NCBI GenBank assembly: GCA_964017185.1
Contig: OZ024869.1
Span: 6,408,501 to 6,472,500, forward strand
Length of the DNA stretch: 64,000 nucleotides
Reading direction: 5' to 3'
Origin: Rugalucina vietnamica
Lineage: Eukaryota; Mollusca; Bivalvia; Lucinida; Lucinidae
Shown here: positions 33,194-37,303 of the stretch, one piece after another
Position numbering within the stretch: position 1 is the first letter of the stretch
Layout: each line of letters opens with the position of its first letter
Made by a program: the position numbers and the translations under genes
Notes under the pieces: model-generated
Told to the model about the DNA's origin: nothing
Databases searched by the model: none
The model's input: the letters and a program-made list of their open reading frames with translations, nothing else

Positions 33194-36074
33194 GTTTGAT
33201 ACAATAATAAACCACATTTTAACGAATATATTAGATGCCTGTTGTGACATTAACAAGTTAGCTGGCAGTTGACAGTACTTACTGATAGGGTTATATTTCA
33301 AGCATGGTTGGCTAAACAACTTGTATTCAGAGGGAGAGATGAAATATTAAATGTGGTTCAATTTCATTTTATTGGAAGACATACCTGATTATATTTTCTT
33401 TTAGGTTATACACTATAAAATGATACATGATCTGCAACTTTTTGACTGTAAAACCAGCTGTACACAATTCAATACTTCATCCTAAACTTGCAAATAAGCT
33501 CATTGGTATGACGCCTGCCTGCACGGGCGACCATACTTTCCATACGAAGAATGCGTAGTACTATGAATAATACTACAAGCATCACCTTATACTAAAAGAT
33601 CAAACGCATAAATCATTTTAGTAATTGACACTCCTTCTGTTGGCAAGTTGGGCACCATTACTAATACTAGTATACAATTCAAAACAATGTATGTATTACT
33701 CAATGTTCATTTTAAACACATGTACATGTATACATGTAAGTAAATGCTTTAAAGGTAAATGAAAGTAACGACCAGGAAATGTCGCAATGAATACAAGACC
33801 CACTTCAAACTTTAAATTGACAATTAGGTACCAATAAAAAGAGAACATATTGTAAGCCGAGTGAGCAGCTATTTCCCAAGAGATAGCCACTCAGTTACAA
33901 GGACTTATCTAAACTTTAGTATATAAAGACGTACATAAGATGTCCAAATGGCACAAAAAGCACAAACATTTAACAAAAGAACATAAAACAGTAAGAGCCA
34001 AAACGGAAGTATCGCCTTGGAACGGTCAGTAATATAAGATTACTGGGGGGGGGGGGGCTTAAACCGGTTTTCAGGCATCTGACCTCGCCCTCAGCTTCTG
34101 CAGTGGTTCACAGCATTCAGTTAGTTGTTCGGCCCTGAATAAAGTGATGCAAGTTTTATTATTATTATTTATATGCTATATCTACAGCATCGGTCTCAGG
34201 GAGAAAGTTAAAATATGTTACTATTTGTGTATTAATCCCGGTCAGTAACCCGTTTTATAGTGTTCGTAGGAGGATTATGGCTCTGAAAAGTACAATCCTG
34301 GGTAGCTGGACTGGTGAAAAATCACAGTCTGCATTGTATAGTTCGGGTCATTTACACGGAATGAATAATCTTGCATTTTGGTTAATGACATGTGTTTCTC
34401 CTCGATATTAGCATTAGAACTGTATGTGTTTTTTGTCACGTTTGATACAATAATCATATACTAGTAATAGATGCCTTATACTAGTATACATTAACGAGTT
34501 AGCTGGCAGTTGACATTACATACTGATAATATTATGTGAGCCTGTGCGTGAGAAAACCAACAATTTGCATGGGCGAAAACAAAGACGCAGATCAGCTTCG
34601 CGATAACCGCGAAGCTGATCAGCGTCTTTGTTTTCGCTACACGGATAGTACATTTCCTCCTCTACTTATTCCCAAATTTTCAAGATTCTGGGTTTCTTCT
34701 GTGACTGTACAGGCTGGTTTGTGTTGGACCTGGTCGGAAACCCAAATTGTTGGTTTTGTCATGCACAGGCTCATGTTTCAAGCATGGTTGGCTGTACAAC
34801 TTGTATTCAGTAAGGTATGAAAATTATTCTGTGTGTCATTTTCTTTATATTGCAAGAGATACTTCATTATATTTCCTTTTATGCTGGTATGTGATATGCA
34901 ATGTCTTCTTGAATAGGTAAACAAACCCTACATTTTAAAGTGTCAATGCGTAGCATCAACAAACAAGTAAGAAATAAGTCTTAAATGCTAGCATACGACA
35001 AATAAGCTAATGAGTGCACTTCTAGTTCAAAGTAACATCAATTATCAGCTTATAATAATTATTATAAGAACATACATATTAGTATTGATATAGGCACTCC
35101 TCGTTGCAAGGTGTGCAGCATTACTAACAATGTTCAAAAGCATACATTGATTACTCATTGTTTATCACCAGTTGAATAAACGTGTACGTAAACTTTTGGG
35201 GTGAAATATTTTGGCCTTATTTTACATTCCTCATAAATAAAGTAATGTAAGTTTCTTTTTTTATCATCGCATATCTGCAATACTGACTGCATTGGCCTCG
35301 GGGAGAAAGTTAAATATGTTACAATGTGTATCAATCGTGGCTCATTAAACTTAATAGTTACCTATAATGTAATGAAATAAAAGCCCATTTCTCATTATCT
35401 TAAAGGTTTATTATATACTGTGCTACCTGCTTAGGAAAATGAATACTACATGTAACCTCTAGAAATATTTCTTGCAAAGACAGAGGCATACCCAGGTGCA
35501 CATTATGAAAACTTGCCCATGCAATATACAGAGAATTTTTTCAGCTGTAAAAATTGAAAATTTCATCAGATACATTTTGACATTTTTAATATTTTTGCTC
35601 AAAACGTAGATCGTGGGTACACGTTGTTTTGGACCAAAAATAAGAAAGCAAGGTATACCCCTGCATACCCCTGTTTTACCTTATAAGAGTGGGGTTCAAG
35701 GCGGTATTCATTGCATGGACATGTTTTTTCTGGTGCAGTGCAGTAGATTGGTGAGTCAGTGCAATATAAACATGACTTCGACACAGCCACTGACATTATT
35801 CAAAAGCATTCGGAAACGAAAAACTGACTGTTAATCGTCCATGAGCATGCAAAATGTAGCAAAGGTGCACCTACCATTTATTGTTTGCATCTTTGTTCAT
35901 CATTTCGACCGTGAAACCGAAATAACTTCCTGTATTTGGTCCATCAAATTGTACAGCTTTTGAAGTGTCAAGATTAAACCCTTCACAGTACGTAAATGAA
36001 CATATTACATACATCCATATTGAAACCAGTACACTTAAACTTTTTTTGAAACTATAACCACTATTTGAACACAT
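7127..36074 (-). CDS. Integrin alpha subunit (no I domain), complete 21-exon coding region
   Basis: This is a cell-surface adhesion receptor alpha chain, expected to pair with an integrin beta chain. Coding exons in transcript order: 36074-35875, 23769-23645, 22850-22735, 21540-21328, 20954-20909, 20649-20560, 18282-18197, 17877-17785, 16850-16686, 16337-16232, 16055-15870, 15389-15168, 14922-14777, 13877-13734, 13076-12526, 12207-12033, 11711-11547, 10873-10757, 8600-8511, 7792-7673, 7249-7127. All introns are GT/AG, every junction keeps phase, and the sum is 3279 nt (1092 aa), the usual family length. Layout: signal peptide (about 1-32), propeller to about 480 with calcium loops near 338-346, 406-414 and 468-476, thigh and calf domains to about 1015, membrane helix about 1029-1050, and a 40-residue tail. 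The start at 36074 is chosen because a hydrophobic signal and FNLD follow it. The orthology group is not determined. Confidence 0.93.
7673..7792 (-). CDS. Integrin alpha exon 20: transmembrane segment
   Basis: [20 protein letters not shown] then a hydrophobic helix ending VIVLILWK. The P-x-x-WWII entry is the family norm. Its acceptor CAG lies 13 bp from the end of a GAGCC MITE, whose TTGTTGGTTTTCCC (minus strand) is the nearest pyrimidine-rich stretch. Confidence 0.95.
7806..8039. mobile_element. GAGCC MITE copy 2, abutting integrin exon 20 acceptor
   Basis: 234 bp from GAGCCACCTCGTGGGAAAAC to CCCATGAGGCGGCTC, flanked on both sides by AAAT (4-bp target duplication). The central palindrome TGATCAGCTTCGCGGTTACC and its complement is intact. 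It is non-coding and lies in integrin intron 19-20. Confidence 0.88.
8220..8490. mobile_element. Palindromic MITE with CCTC core, copy C
   Basis: It runs from CATATCCGTGAAATGTATAC through the hairpin TTAGAACCGCCTCGGCGAGG (complement follows) to GCATGGGCAAGTTTTCGTAA. This is the best-preserved copy of its family. It lies about 20 bp from integrin exon 19. Confidence 0.7.
8511..8600 (-). CDS. Integrin alpha exon 19: end of calf-2
   Basis: [20 protein letters not shown] and ending THST-like DHSTK. 30 codons in phase 0. A CCTC-core MITE (copy C) lies about 20 bp past its donor. Confidence 0.9.
9090..9724. repeat. 68-bp minisatellite, left part
   Basis: About nine tandem units with consensus pieces CCCTAACAAAATCAAATAGG, TTTTTATGAAGAACTAACAA and ATTATCTTTCAATTACATGT. 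The array resumes at 10469, after a Penelope-like fragment. It is intronic and non-coding. It is not CRISPR-like: there are no unique spacers and the context is eukaryotic. Confidence 0.9.
9725..10468 (+). mobile_element. 5'-truncated Penelope-like fragment inserted in the minisatellite
   Basis: It begins CAGACGTATAGGTTATAACT and encodes the RT C-terminus ([30 protein letters not shown]), then the non-coding tail (TTGGGGCCGGAGCTTCTTGT, ACCACTGCAGAAGCTGA, GAGTGGCCACCTATTGGG, GGAGTGGGAGTCTTTTTCTG). It is highly similar to 53014-53775. Minisatellite units lie immediately on both sides, which defines the insertion. Confidence 0.9.
10469..10717. repeat. 68-bp minisatellite, right part
   Basis: About four more units of the same array, ending close to integrin exon 18. 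Before the insertion the two parts were one array of at least 13 units. Confidence 0.9.
10757..10873 (-). CDS. Integrin alpha exon 18: calf-2
   Basis: [20 protein letters not shown] carries the C-x5-C-x4-C pattern near the end of calf-2. It continues [13 protein letters not shown] 68-bp minisatellite lies directly past its donor. Confidence 0.93.
11463..11513. repeat. (CA)n microsatellite
   Basis: An uninterrupted dinucleotide run of about 25 repeats just past the donor of integrin exon 17. Confidence 0.95.
11547..11711 (-). CDS. Integrin alpha exon 17: calf-2
   Basis: [20 protein letters not shown] then a linker [18 protein letters not shown]. The C-rich start fits the calf-2 disulphide region. 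No obvious furin-type RxKR site is visible, so chain cleavage is not indicated here. Confidence 0.88.
12033..12207 (-). CDS. Integrin alpha exon 16: calf-2 start
   Basis: [30 protein letters not shown] is the conserved H-x-[YL]-x-[LV]-x-N-x-GPS motif of calf-2. Confidence 0.95.
12526..13076 (-). CDS. Integrin alpha exon 15: thigh/calf-1
   Basis: The longest exon (551 nt). It opens [18 protein letters not shown], the conserved F-x-K-D-C-x(n)-C-x-x-[DN]-L motif of the genu to calf-1 region, and continues through [10 protein letters not shown] to TSRFNG. An open frame of 107 codons on the opposite strand is a shadow. Confidence 0.95.
13734..13877 (-). CDS. Integrin alpha exon 14: thigh domain
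   Basis: [19 protein letters not shown], then [20 protein letters not shown] with a basic RKKER end. 48 codons, phase 0 both sides. A palindromic element begins just beyond the acceptor. Confidence 0.88.
13915..14017. repeat. Imperfect palindrome of about 100 bp
   Basis: CATTCATTTACATTCGCTAG pairs with CTAGCGAATGTTAATGAATG around a GC-rich centre (CCGAGGGGCATCCCGAGG). It lies beside integrin exon 14 and is probably one hairpin end of a larger mobile element. Confidence 0.65.
14035..14327. mobile_element. Small element with 16-bp inverted ends
   Basis: CTATTATTGCATAAATT at the left pairs with AATTTATGCAATAATGG at the right. Inside, AGCCATGAATTAACAGC has partly complementary copies near 14265-14300. 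It is non-coding. No target duplication was recognised. Confidence 0.45.
14328..14776. other. Integrin intron, no other feature
   Basis: AT-rich intron DNA between exons 14 and 13. The short minus-strand frame at 14338-14538 has no splice support or family match. Confidence 0.5.
14777..14922 (-). CDS. Integrin alpha exon 13: thigh domain
   Basis: [13 protein letters not shown] then FFEENR-like [13 protein letters not shown] and [14 protein letters not shown], matching thigh strands with the conserved Cys. Phases agree (2 in, 0 out). Confidence 0.88.
15168..15389 (-). CDS. Integrin alpha exon 12: end of propeller, start of thigh domain
   Basis: [20 protein letters not shown] is the last propeller strand (V-x-IGA-[YF]-x-[SA]). 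PVVNAKLTI opens the thigh Ig-like domain, with a Cys-rich [11 protein letters not shown] stretch. Confidence 0.95.
15870..16055 (-). CDS. Integrin alpha exon 11: propeller blade 6/7
   Basis: [19 protein letters not shown] completes a textbook FG-GAP strand, then [17 protein letters not shown] starts the third calcium-type loop (DMNEDTVND), where the usual Gly is replaced. Confidence 0.95.
16232..16337 (-). CDS. Integrin alpha exon 10: propeller blade 6 with calcium loop
   Basis: [20 protein letters not shown] followed by the loop DLNKDSYND completed in exon 11. The acceptor (TATAAAG) has a poor pyrimidine tract but is the only phase-consistent choice I found that keeps the strand; the 5' edge is the least certain of the gene. 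Confidence 0.85.
16686..16850 (-). CDS. Integrin alpha exon 9: propeller blade 5 with calcium loop
   Basis: YFG-like [20 protein letters not shown] then [13 protein letters not shown] is a full DxNxDGxxD calcium-binding loop. It ends VFVFLGGEK before the GTAAAG donor. Confidence 0.95.
17440..17697 (+). mobile_element. Penelope-like 3' tail fragment in integrin intron 8
   Basis: From about 17500 it matches the tail of the 50.5-53.8 kb element: GTAACTGAGTGGCCGCCTAT, GGGAAATAGCTGCTCACTCG, TTTTTGGAGTGGGG and TTTCTGATTGCGC. Only the last 200 bp or so of the element are represented. Confidence 0.7.
17785..17877 (-). CDS. Integrin alpha exon 8: propeller blade 4
   Basis: [29 protein letters not shown]. 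It continues exon 7 in phase 0 and joins [11 protein letters not shown] of exon 9. Confidence 0.9.
18197..18282 (-). CDS. Integrin alpha exon 7: propeller blade 3
   Basis: [23 protein letters not shown], a standard FG-GAP strand with GAPR. A GCTCACCTGAG repeat lies just upstream of the acceptor in the intron. Confidence 0.9.
18305..19760. mobile_element. GCTCACCTGAG repeat, copy 1 (about 1.45 kb)
   Basis: It starts AGAGGACCAATGGTCCGTAA then ACGCTCACCTGAG, and ends in a hairpin AGCTCACCTTGTGAGCCTTC followed by GGCTCAGGTGAGCTAA. GCTCACCTGAG and CTCAGGTGAGC form inverted ends. Two or three diverged internal units share GTTGCCATAGCAACCAGAGT and TTCTTATCCG. It has no protein-coding frame and is a non-autonomous element of unassigned class. 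It sits in integrin intron 6-7. Confidence 0.75.
20143..20245. repeat. Hairpin repeat with GACGCCGC core
   Basis: CAAACAGTATAGCCCCAGAT and GACGCCGC pair with GCGGCGTC and ATCTGGGGCTATTCTGTTTG around a 4-nt loop, a near-perfect stem of about 32 bp. It is likely a small MITE or foldback element in the integrin intron. Confidence 0.65.
20560..20649 (-). CDS. Integrin alpha exon 6: propeller blade 3
   Basis: It encodes [18 protein letters not shown] and ends DFNEMA, leading into GYALSSG of exon 7. An ATA microsatellite abuts its acceptor. Confidence 0.9.
20653..20735. repeat. (ATA/TAA)n microsatellite
   Basis: An interrupted trinucleotide run lying directly upstream (minus strand) of the acceptor of integrin exon 6, so it forms the pre-acceptor sequence. 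Confidence 0.9.
20909..20954 (-). CDS. Integrin alpha exon 5 (46 nt)
   Basis: A very short exon encoding [15 protein letters not shown], matching the G-x-P-G-x-x-x-W-x-G pattern that ends blade 2. It is supported by a CAG acceptor, GTAAAG donor and exact phase. Confidence 0.9.
21055..21300. mobile_element. GAGCC MITE copy 3
   Basis: The left end has decayed to GTGAGAAAACCAAC; the right end CCCACGAGACGGCTC is intact. The core GCGGTAACCGCGAAGCTGAT is followed by a partial duplication of CTTACCGCGAAGCTGATC. AAAT follows the right end and precedes the left remnant. It lies 27 bp from integrin exon 4. Confidence 0.8.
21328..21540 (-). CDS. Integrin alpha exon 4: propeller blade 2
   Basis: It opens [11 protein letters not shown], the conserved VCAxRW strand, and carries several Cys ([18 protein letters not shown]) typical of this region. 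Phase 0 at both ends. A MITE starts 27 bp past the donor. Confidence 0.93.
21760..22012. repeat. 39-bp minisatellite, left part
   Basis: About six units with pieces TGATCTAAAGTATTCCTTGT and AAAGTTCACAGTGGAGAGA. The array continues at 22323 after an inserted R3 repeat. The 110-codon minus-strand frame with repeated [13 protein letters not shown] is a product of the 39-bp period (13 codons) and lies in an integrin intron, so I do not call it a gene. Confidence 0.88.
22013..22322. repeat. Interspersed repeat family R3, copy 2, inside the minisatellite
   Basis: It matches 6298-6608 across almost its full length, with small indels. Both borders fall within 39-bp minisatellite units, so this is an insertion whose ends are defined by its target. 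Confidence 0.75.
22323..22405. repeat. 39-bp minisatellite, right part
   Basis: About two more units of the array that ends at 22012. Confidence 0.85.
22735..22850 (-). CDS. Integrin alpha exon 3: propeller
   Basis: It encodes [18 protein letters not shown] and [17 protein letters not shown], the blade 1/2 transition with the conserved WLG motif. Phase matches both neighbours. Confidence 0.93.
23043..23276. mobile_element. GAGCC MITE copy 4
   Basis: 234 bp between AAAT direct repeats, from GAGCCGCACCATGAGAAAAC to CCCACGAGGCGGCTC. The central palindrome GATCAGCTTCGCGGTAACCG is intact. It lies in integrin intron 2-3. Confidence 0.88.
23349..23580. mobile_element. GAGCC MITE copy 5
   Basis: 232 bp between ATTT direct repeats, in opposite orientation to copy 4 and only 72 bp away. 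The ends are GAGCCGCCTCGTGGGAAAAC and CCCATGTGGCGGCTC. Confidence 0.88.
23645..23769 (-). CDS. Integrin alpha exon 2: propeller blade 1
   Basis: It continues [16 protein letters not shown], the usual W-[IL]-x-[VF]-GAP strand ending blade 1, to ISID. It lies 12.1 kb from exon 1. A GAGCC MITE sits 64 bp beyond its donor. Confidence 0.93.
23927..23960 (+). promoter_or_regulatory. Conserved upstream block of ARF-like gene A (ETS-like word)
   Basis: ACCGGAAGTATCGCCGTGG then AAGTATTGATACAGG, 221 bp before the ATG. 32 of 34 bases match 26388-26421, upstream of the paralogue. ACCGGAAGT fits an ETS-factor core (CCGGAAGT). A TATA-like CATATAAAA lies near 24107, about 40 bp before the ATG. The regulatory role is inferred. 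Confidence 0.5.
24148..25503 (+). CDS. ARF-family small GTPase A, two exons, catalytic Gln replaced by Arg
   Basis: Exons 24148-24443 and 25110-25503 (donor AG|GTGAGT, acceptor TTACAG) give 229 residues. ARFs recruit coats and effectors to membranes in a GTP-dependent way. Seen: MGN with Gly2 for myristoylation, an amphipathic-type start, P-loop GLDAAGKTT (24-32), switch [10 protein letters not shown] with Thr48, WDVGGRDK (66-73), NKQD near 126-129 and [16 protein letters not shown]. In ARFs position 71 is Gln and is needed for GTP hydrolysis; here it is Arg. W78 of ARF1 is Tyr. The C-terminus runs about 48 residues beyond ARF1, ending FHKMFCQ. The gene lies within integrin intron 1 on the opposite strand, and its intron holds a partial R3 repeat. 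Assignment to ARF rather than ARL rests on overall similarity. Confidence 0.93.
24897..25045 (-). repeat. Interspersed repeat family R3, partial inverted copy
   Basis: It matches the 3' half of 6298-6608 in reverse: AACATATTAATGAGAAAGGG, GATGAGCCATACCGCGGTTT and a decayed GTGACCCTATAGATTAGGCA. It lies in the intron of ARF-like gene A. Confidence 0.6.
25507..25724. mobile_element. GAGCC MITE copy 6, directly after the ARF A stop codon
   Basis: It starts 4 bp after the TGA of ARF-like gene A, with AAAT on both sides. The ends are GAGCCACCGCATGGGAAAAC and CTCATGCACAGGCTC. The centre is shortened (GCAGATCAGAGAAGCTGATC). It probably forms the start of the 3' UTR. Confidence 0.85.
25725..26380. 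other. ARF intergenic spacer
   Basis: About 650 bp between the ARF A 3' side and the upstream block of ARF B. It is AT-rich with no coding frame. AATAAA-like words occur near 26098 and 26201 but cannot be tied to a transcript end. Confidence 0.5.
26388..26421 (+). promoter_or_regulatory. Conserved upstream block of ARF-like gene B (ETS-like word)
   Basis: ACCGGAAGTATCGTCGTGG then AAGTATTGATATAGG, 183 bp before the ATG. It is the counterpart of 23927-23960, preserved although surrounding spacer sequence has diverged. ACCGGAAGT is ETS-like. Function is inferred. Confidence 0.5.
26571..27464 (+). CDS. ARF-family small GTPase B, two exons, divergent P-loop and switch I
   Basis: Exons 26571-26866 and 27077-27464 give 227 residues; the intron falls at the same codon (SNDRE|R) as in gene A. 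Seen: MGN (Gly2), P-loop GLFDAGKTT, which keeps GxxxxGK but changes Asp26 to Phe and Ala27 to Asp relative to ARF1, switch [10 protein letters not shown] (Thr48 to Ser, Gly50 to Asp), WDVGGRDK with Arg71, NKQDLPGA and [16 protein letters not shown]. It has the same kind of C-terminal extension, with [19 protein letters not shown] matching [19 protein letters not shown] of A. It is a tandem duplicate with altered nucleotide-site residues. GTP binding looks possible; normal hydrolysis and exchange are uncertain. Confidence 0.92.
27600..27812 (+). mobile_element. Penelope-like 3' tail fragment after ARF B
   Basis: From about 27665, CACTCGGCCTACGGTATGTT, AAGTACCTGATTGGCAATTT, TTTTGGAGTGG and TTTCTGATTG match the tail end of the 50.5-53.8 kb element in the same order. 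The 5' edge is uncertain. Confidence 0.6.
28131..28290. mobile_element. GAGCC MITE copy 7, truncated
   Basis: Only the left part remains (GAGCCACCTCGTGGAAAAAC to GGCGCTGATCAGCTTCTC). It is cut off where LINE coding sequence begins, and the right end is absent from the surrounding kilobases. ATTT precedes it. Confidence 0.8.
28291..28938 (+). pseudogene. LINE reverse transcriptase C-terminal part, with frameshifts
   Basis: Pieces read in order: [28 protein letters not shown], then after frame changes CETW-like [61 protein letters not shown], and [19 protein letters not shown]. This is the 3' domain of a non-LTR retrotransposon protein common in animal genomes. The reading frame is broken near 28450-28560. 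The end of the same protein reappears at 29958, after a Penelope-like insertion. Confidence 0.85.
28939..29957 (+). mobile_element. Penelope-like 3' fragment inserted in the LINE
   Basis: It starts ATTCGCAACTTATTAGGTTT, matching 52723 onward of the long copy, and includes RT C-terminus ([39 protein letters not shown]) and the full non-coding tail to CTACTTGTACCTTT. Frame-disrupting changes are present (TAGGGTC, AGTTAAAGACTT). LINE sequence flanks both sides. Confidence 0.9.
29958..30076 (+). pseudogene. LINE C-terminal C2H2 zinc finger, continuation after the insertion
   Basis: [20 protein letters not shown] then H: C-x2-C-x12-H-x3-H, followed by [15 protein letters not shown] and a stop. 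It completes the LINE protein interrupted at 28938, and its position fixes the Penelope-like fragment as the later arrival. Confidence 0.8.
30057..30554 (+). other. 165-codon open frame of doubtful status
   Basis: The frame overlaps the end of the LINE in another phase. The product is basic (many Arg/Lys/Gly) and contains no motif I recognise. GGGAGAT-type words recur through 30200-30390, so part of the openness may come from local repetition. No splice sites, signal peptide or upstream promoter word support it. I do not call it a gene. Confidence 0.15.
31494..32484. mobile_element. GCTCACCTGAG repeat, copy 2 (about 1 kb), inverted relative to copy 1
   Basis: It starts AGCTCACCTGAGCCGAAGGC and ends CTCGGGTGAGCGTTTACATG then ACCATTTGTCCTCT. 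The unoccupied counterpart near 33360 reads CAATTTCATTTTATTGGAAG, so the borders fall just after ATTTCATTTT and just before GGAAGACATA. Internal words CCAAGATGGCCACCATGG and GGTCAAGGTCACATGACC-like are shared with the family. Confidence 0.78.
33131..33192. repeat. Poly(T) tract
   Basis: Two T runs separated by AAAC, about 60 bp in all, in the second copy of the tandem segment and absent from the others. Confidence 0.85.
33822..34135 (-). mobile_element. Penelope-like 3' tail fragment, inverted
   Basis: Reverse complement of the tail: ATTGTAAGCCGAGTGAGCAG, TATTTCCCAAGAGATAGCCA, GGAAGTATCGCCTTGGAACG, a G run, TTAAACCGGTTTTCAGGC, CAGCTTCTGCAGTGGTTCA. It lies between the second and third copies of the tandem segment. 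Confidence 0.8.
34538..34772. mobile_element. GAGCC MITE copy 8, with paralogous empty site
   Basis: 235 bp between ATGT direct repeats, GAGCCTGTGCGTGAGAAAAC to GTCATGCACAGGCTC. The equivalent position in the second tandem copy (near 33290) reads TTATATTTCAAGCATGG without the element, confirming both borders and the 4-bp duplication. Confidence 0.92.
35504..35735. mobile_element. Palindromic MITE with CCTC core, copy D, core deleted
   Basis: ACTTGCCCATGCAATATACA at the left and GGTATACCCCTGCATACCCC at the right match the family, but the central CCTC hairpin is missing: AGATCGTGGGTACACG joins TTGTTTTGGACC. Confidence 0.65.
35875..36074 (-). CDS. Integrin alpha exon 1: signal peptide and mature N-terminus
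   Basis: ATG at 36074, then a basic stretch and a hydrophobic run ([16 protein letters not shown]) ending before FNLD, the hallmark mature start of integrin alpha chains, and YFGFTVE of propeller blade 1. The donor GTAGGT splits a Trp codon. The frame stays open upstream to an acceptor at 36243, so the same exon probably includes 5' UTR or additional coding sequence. Confidence 0.9.
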
Positions 36075-36242
36075 GATGTTGTCTCTGTTTTGTTGTCTTT
36101 GCTGTTTTAATCTCCCACTACTATTCTTTAGAATACTGCAGCGTTTGCACATAAAACTGGAATCTGATCTCAACCTCTCTTCGTTGTATACTTCTTCAGC
36201 AATTCTGTCTATCTTGCAAGGCTCATCCATTTCAATGCACTC
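36075..36242 (-). other. Upstream part of integrin exon 1: 5' UTR or extra coding
   Basis: An acceptor (ATATTTCAG) at 36243 precedes this stretch, and the frame stays open into the integrin ATG, reading ECIEMDEPCKIDRIAEEVYN to RQQNRDNI. An in-frame ATG exists at 36226. Since the hydrophobic signal peptide starts near 36050, the upstream part is more likely UTR or the end of another gene's exon than integrin protein. Confidence 0.4.
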
Positions 36243-36580
36243 CTGAAATATGCCGTGTACAAATAAAGTCACTTTACAGCAATGTGGGTATTAAGGCAGC
36301 TATCTTTTAACGTATAAAATAAACACTCAAATATCTTAAATAAAATTAAGGATAGCGTCAGTTATGTCTCAGGTATAAACATTTCAAATCCATTTTCAGA
36401 TAATGTTATGGTTTACTACACGTATAATAAAGTTAACTTATTATACGAGGGCCGGTTACAATTAATCTTTGTGGTTAAGAATGAGTAATAACTATTTCCT
36501 AATTTCCTTAATCCGGTACTGTATTTGAATTTCAGTTAAAGTGATTCAATTATTGGTAAACAAGTTAGCAATGACTTACC

Positions 36581-36762
36581 TTTTTGCTAAAAGCTACCTC
36601 AATGCATACGGCTACAGACAGACTCATCCCATATTGATGCCGATAAAATAGAAAATTATGAACTTTTCCAATACATTTCTTTGGTTTACCTATCCTGCAC
36701 TCCCTTTGGGCGTATTTCCCCTTTGATGATACTGATTTAAATTTATCTGTTTTCTCGTGTAT
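36581..36762 (-). other. Candidate minus-strand exon upstream of integrin exon 1
   Basis: It is bounded by a GTAAGT donor (after AGCAAAAAG) and possible acceptors ACTCAG (edge near 36758) or AAACAG. The frame reads KFKSVSSKGKYAQRECRIGK, then RHQYGMSLSVAVCIEVAFSK K, and joins ECIEMDEPC of 36242 in phase. I do not recognise the family. It may be a separate upstream gene or a 5' extension. Confidence 0.3.
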
Positions 36763-36802
36763 TTGCTGAGTCGGTTTCAATTTCTTTCAAATGACTTACC
36801 CC

Positions 36803-36843
36803 GGTGAGTTTTAATGATCTACACCTATCCACATCCAGTGCTC
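36803..36843 (-). other. Candidate minus-strand exon, second upstream
   Basis: ATTAATCAG acceptor, about 41 nt, then a GTAAGT donor after CTCACCGGG. One frame reads ALDVDRCRSLKLTG and would join the next candidate exon if its ACTCAG acceptor is used. Evidence is splice signals and phase only. Confidence 0.22.
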
Positions 36844-37303
36844 TGATTAATGCCAAAATAAGGAAATATTATTGATATCGACTGGATAGTGTTTGATCAT
36901 AACATTTTGATCAGCCCTCGTAATTTAATTTCATCGTCGATGAAAAAGATGGGTATCACTTTCCAAAATGTGTAGCCACACATAAAATTGTATGATATTA
37001 TTACAAAAACAGCATAATAACTTTTAAAATTTGAAAATATACACATATTTATGCTGCAGAGACTGCCCAGCCCATGTCAGAAAACAAAATTCTGATTCAT
37101 TCTTGTTGTAACTGACTCCCATACCATACTGATCGACGTATTTGCAATTTACATGTGTTGTATTTCAAATGACACATAAATCTTTTCTAGTGCACCTCAT
37201 ACACAATAATATGTGTAACTGAAGTATTTTTAAGTGTTTAGATGTCAAGATATGATATTTTGAAGCGATAGCAAATAAATTTAACAATCAAGCTGAAATT
37301 AAT

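Larger units (their letters stand above)
31140..35350. repeat. Non-coding segment present in about three tandem, insertion-laden copies
   Basis: CATTAACAAGTTAGCTGGCA then AGCATGGTTGGCTAA and CAACTTGTATTCAG recur near 31380-31460, 33245-33335 and 34490-34812. GAGAAAGTTAAATATGTTAC recurs near 32890, 34200 and 35305. CTCTGAAAAGTACAATCCTG recurs near 32980 and 34280. Copies differ mainly by insertions: a GCTCACCTGAG element in the first, poly(T) in the second, a Penelope tail between second and third, and a GAGCC MITE in the third. No coding frame is conserved between copies. Confidence 0.75.
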
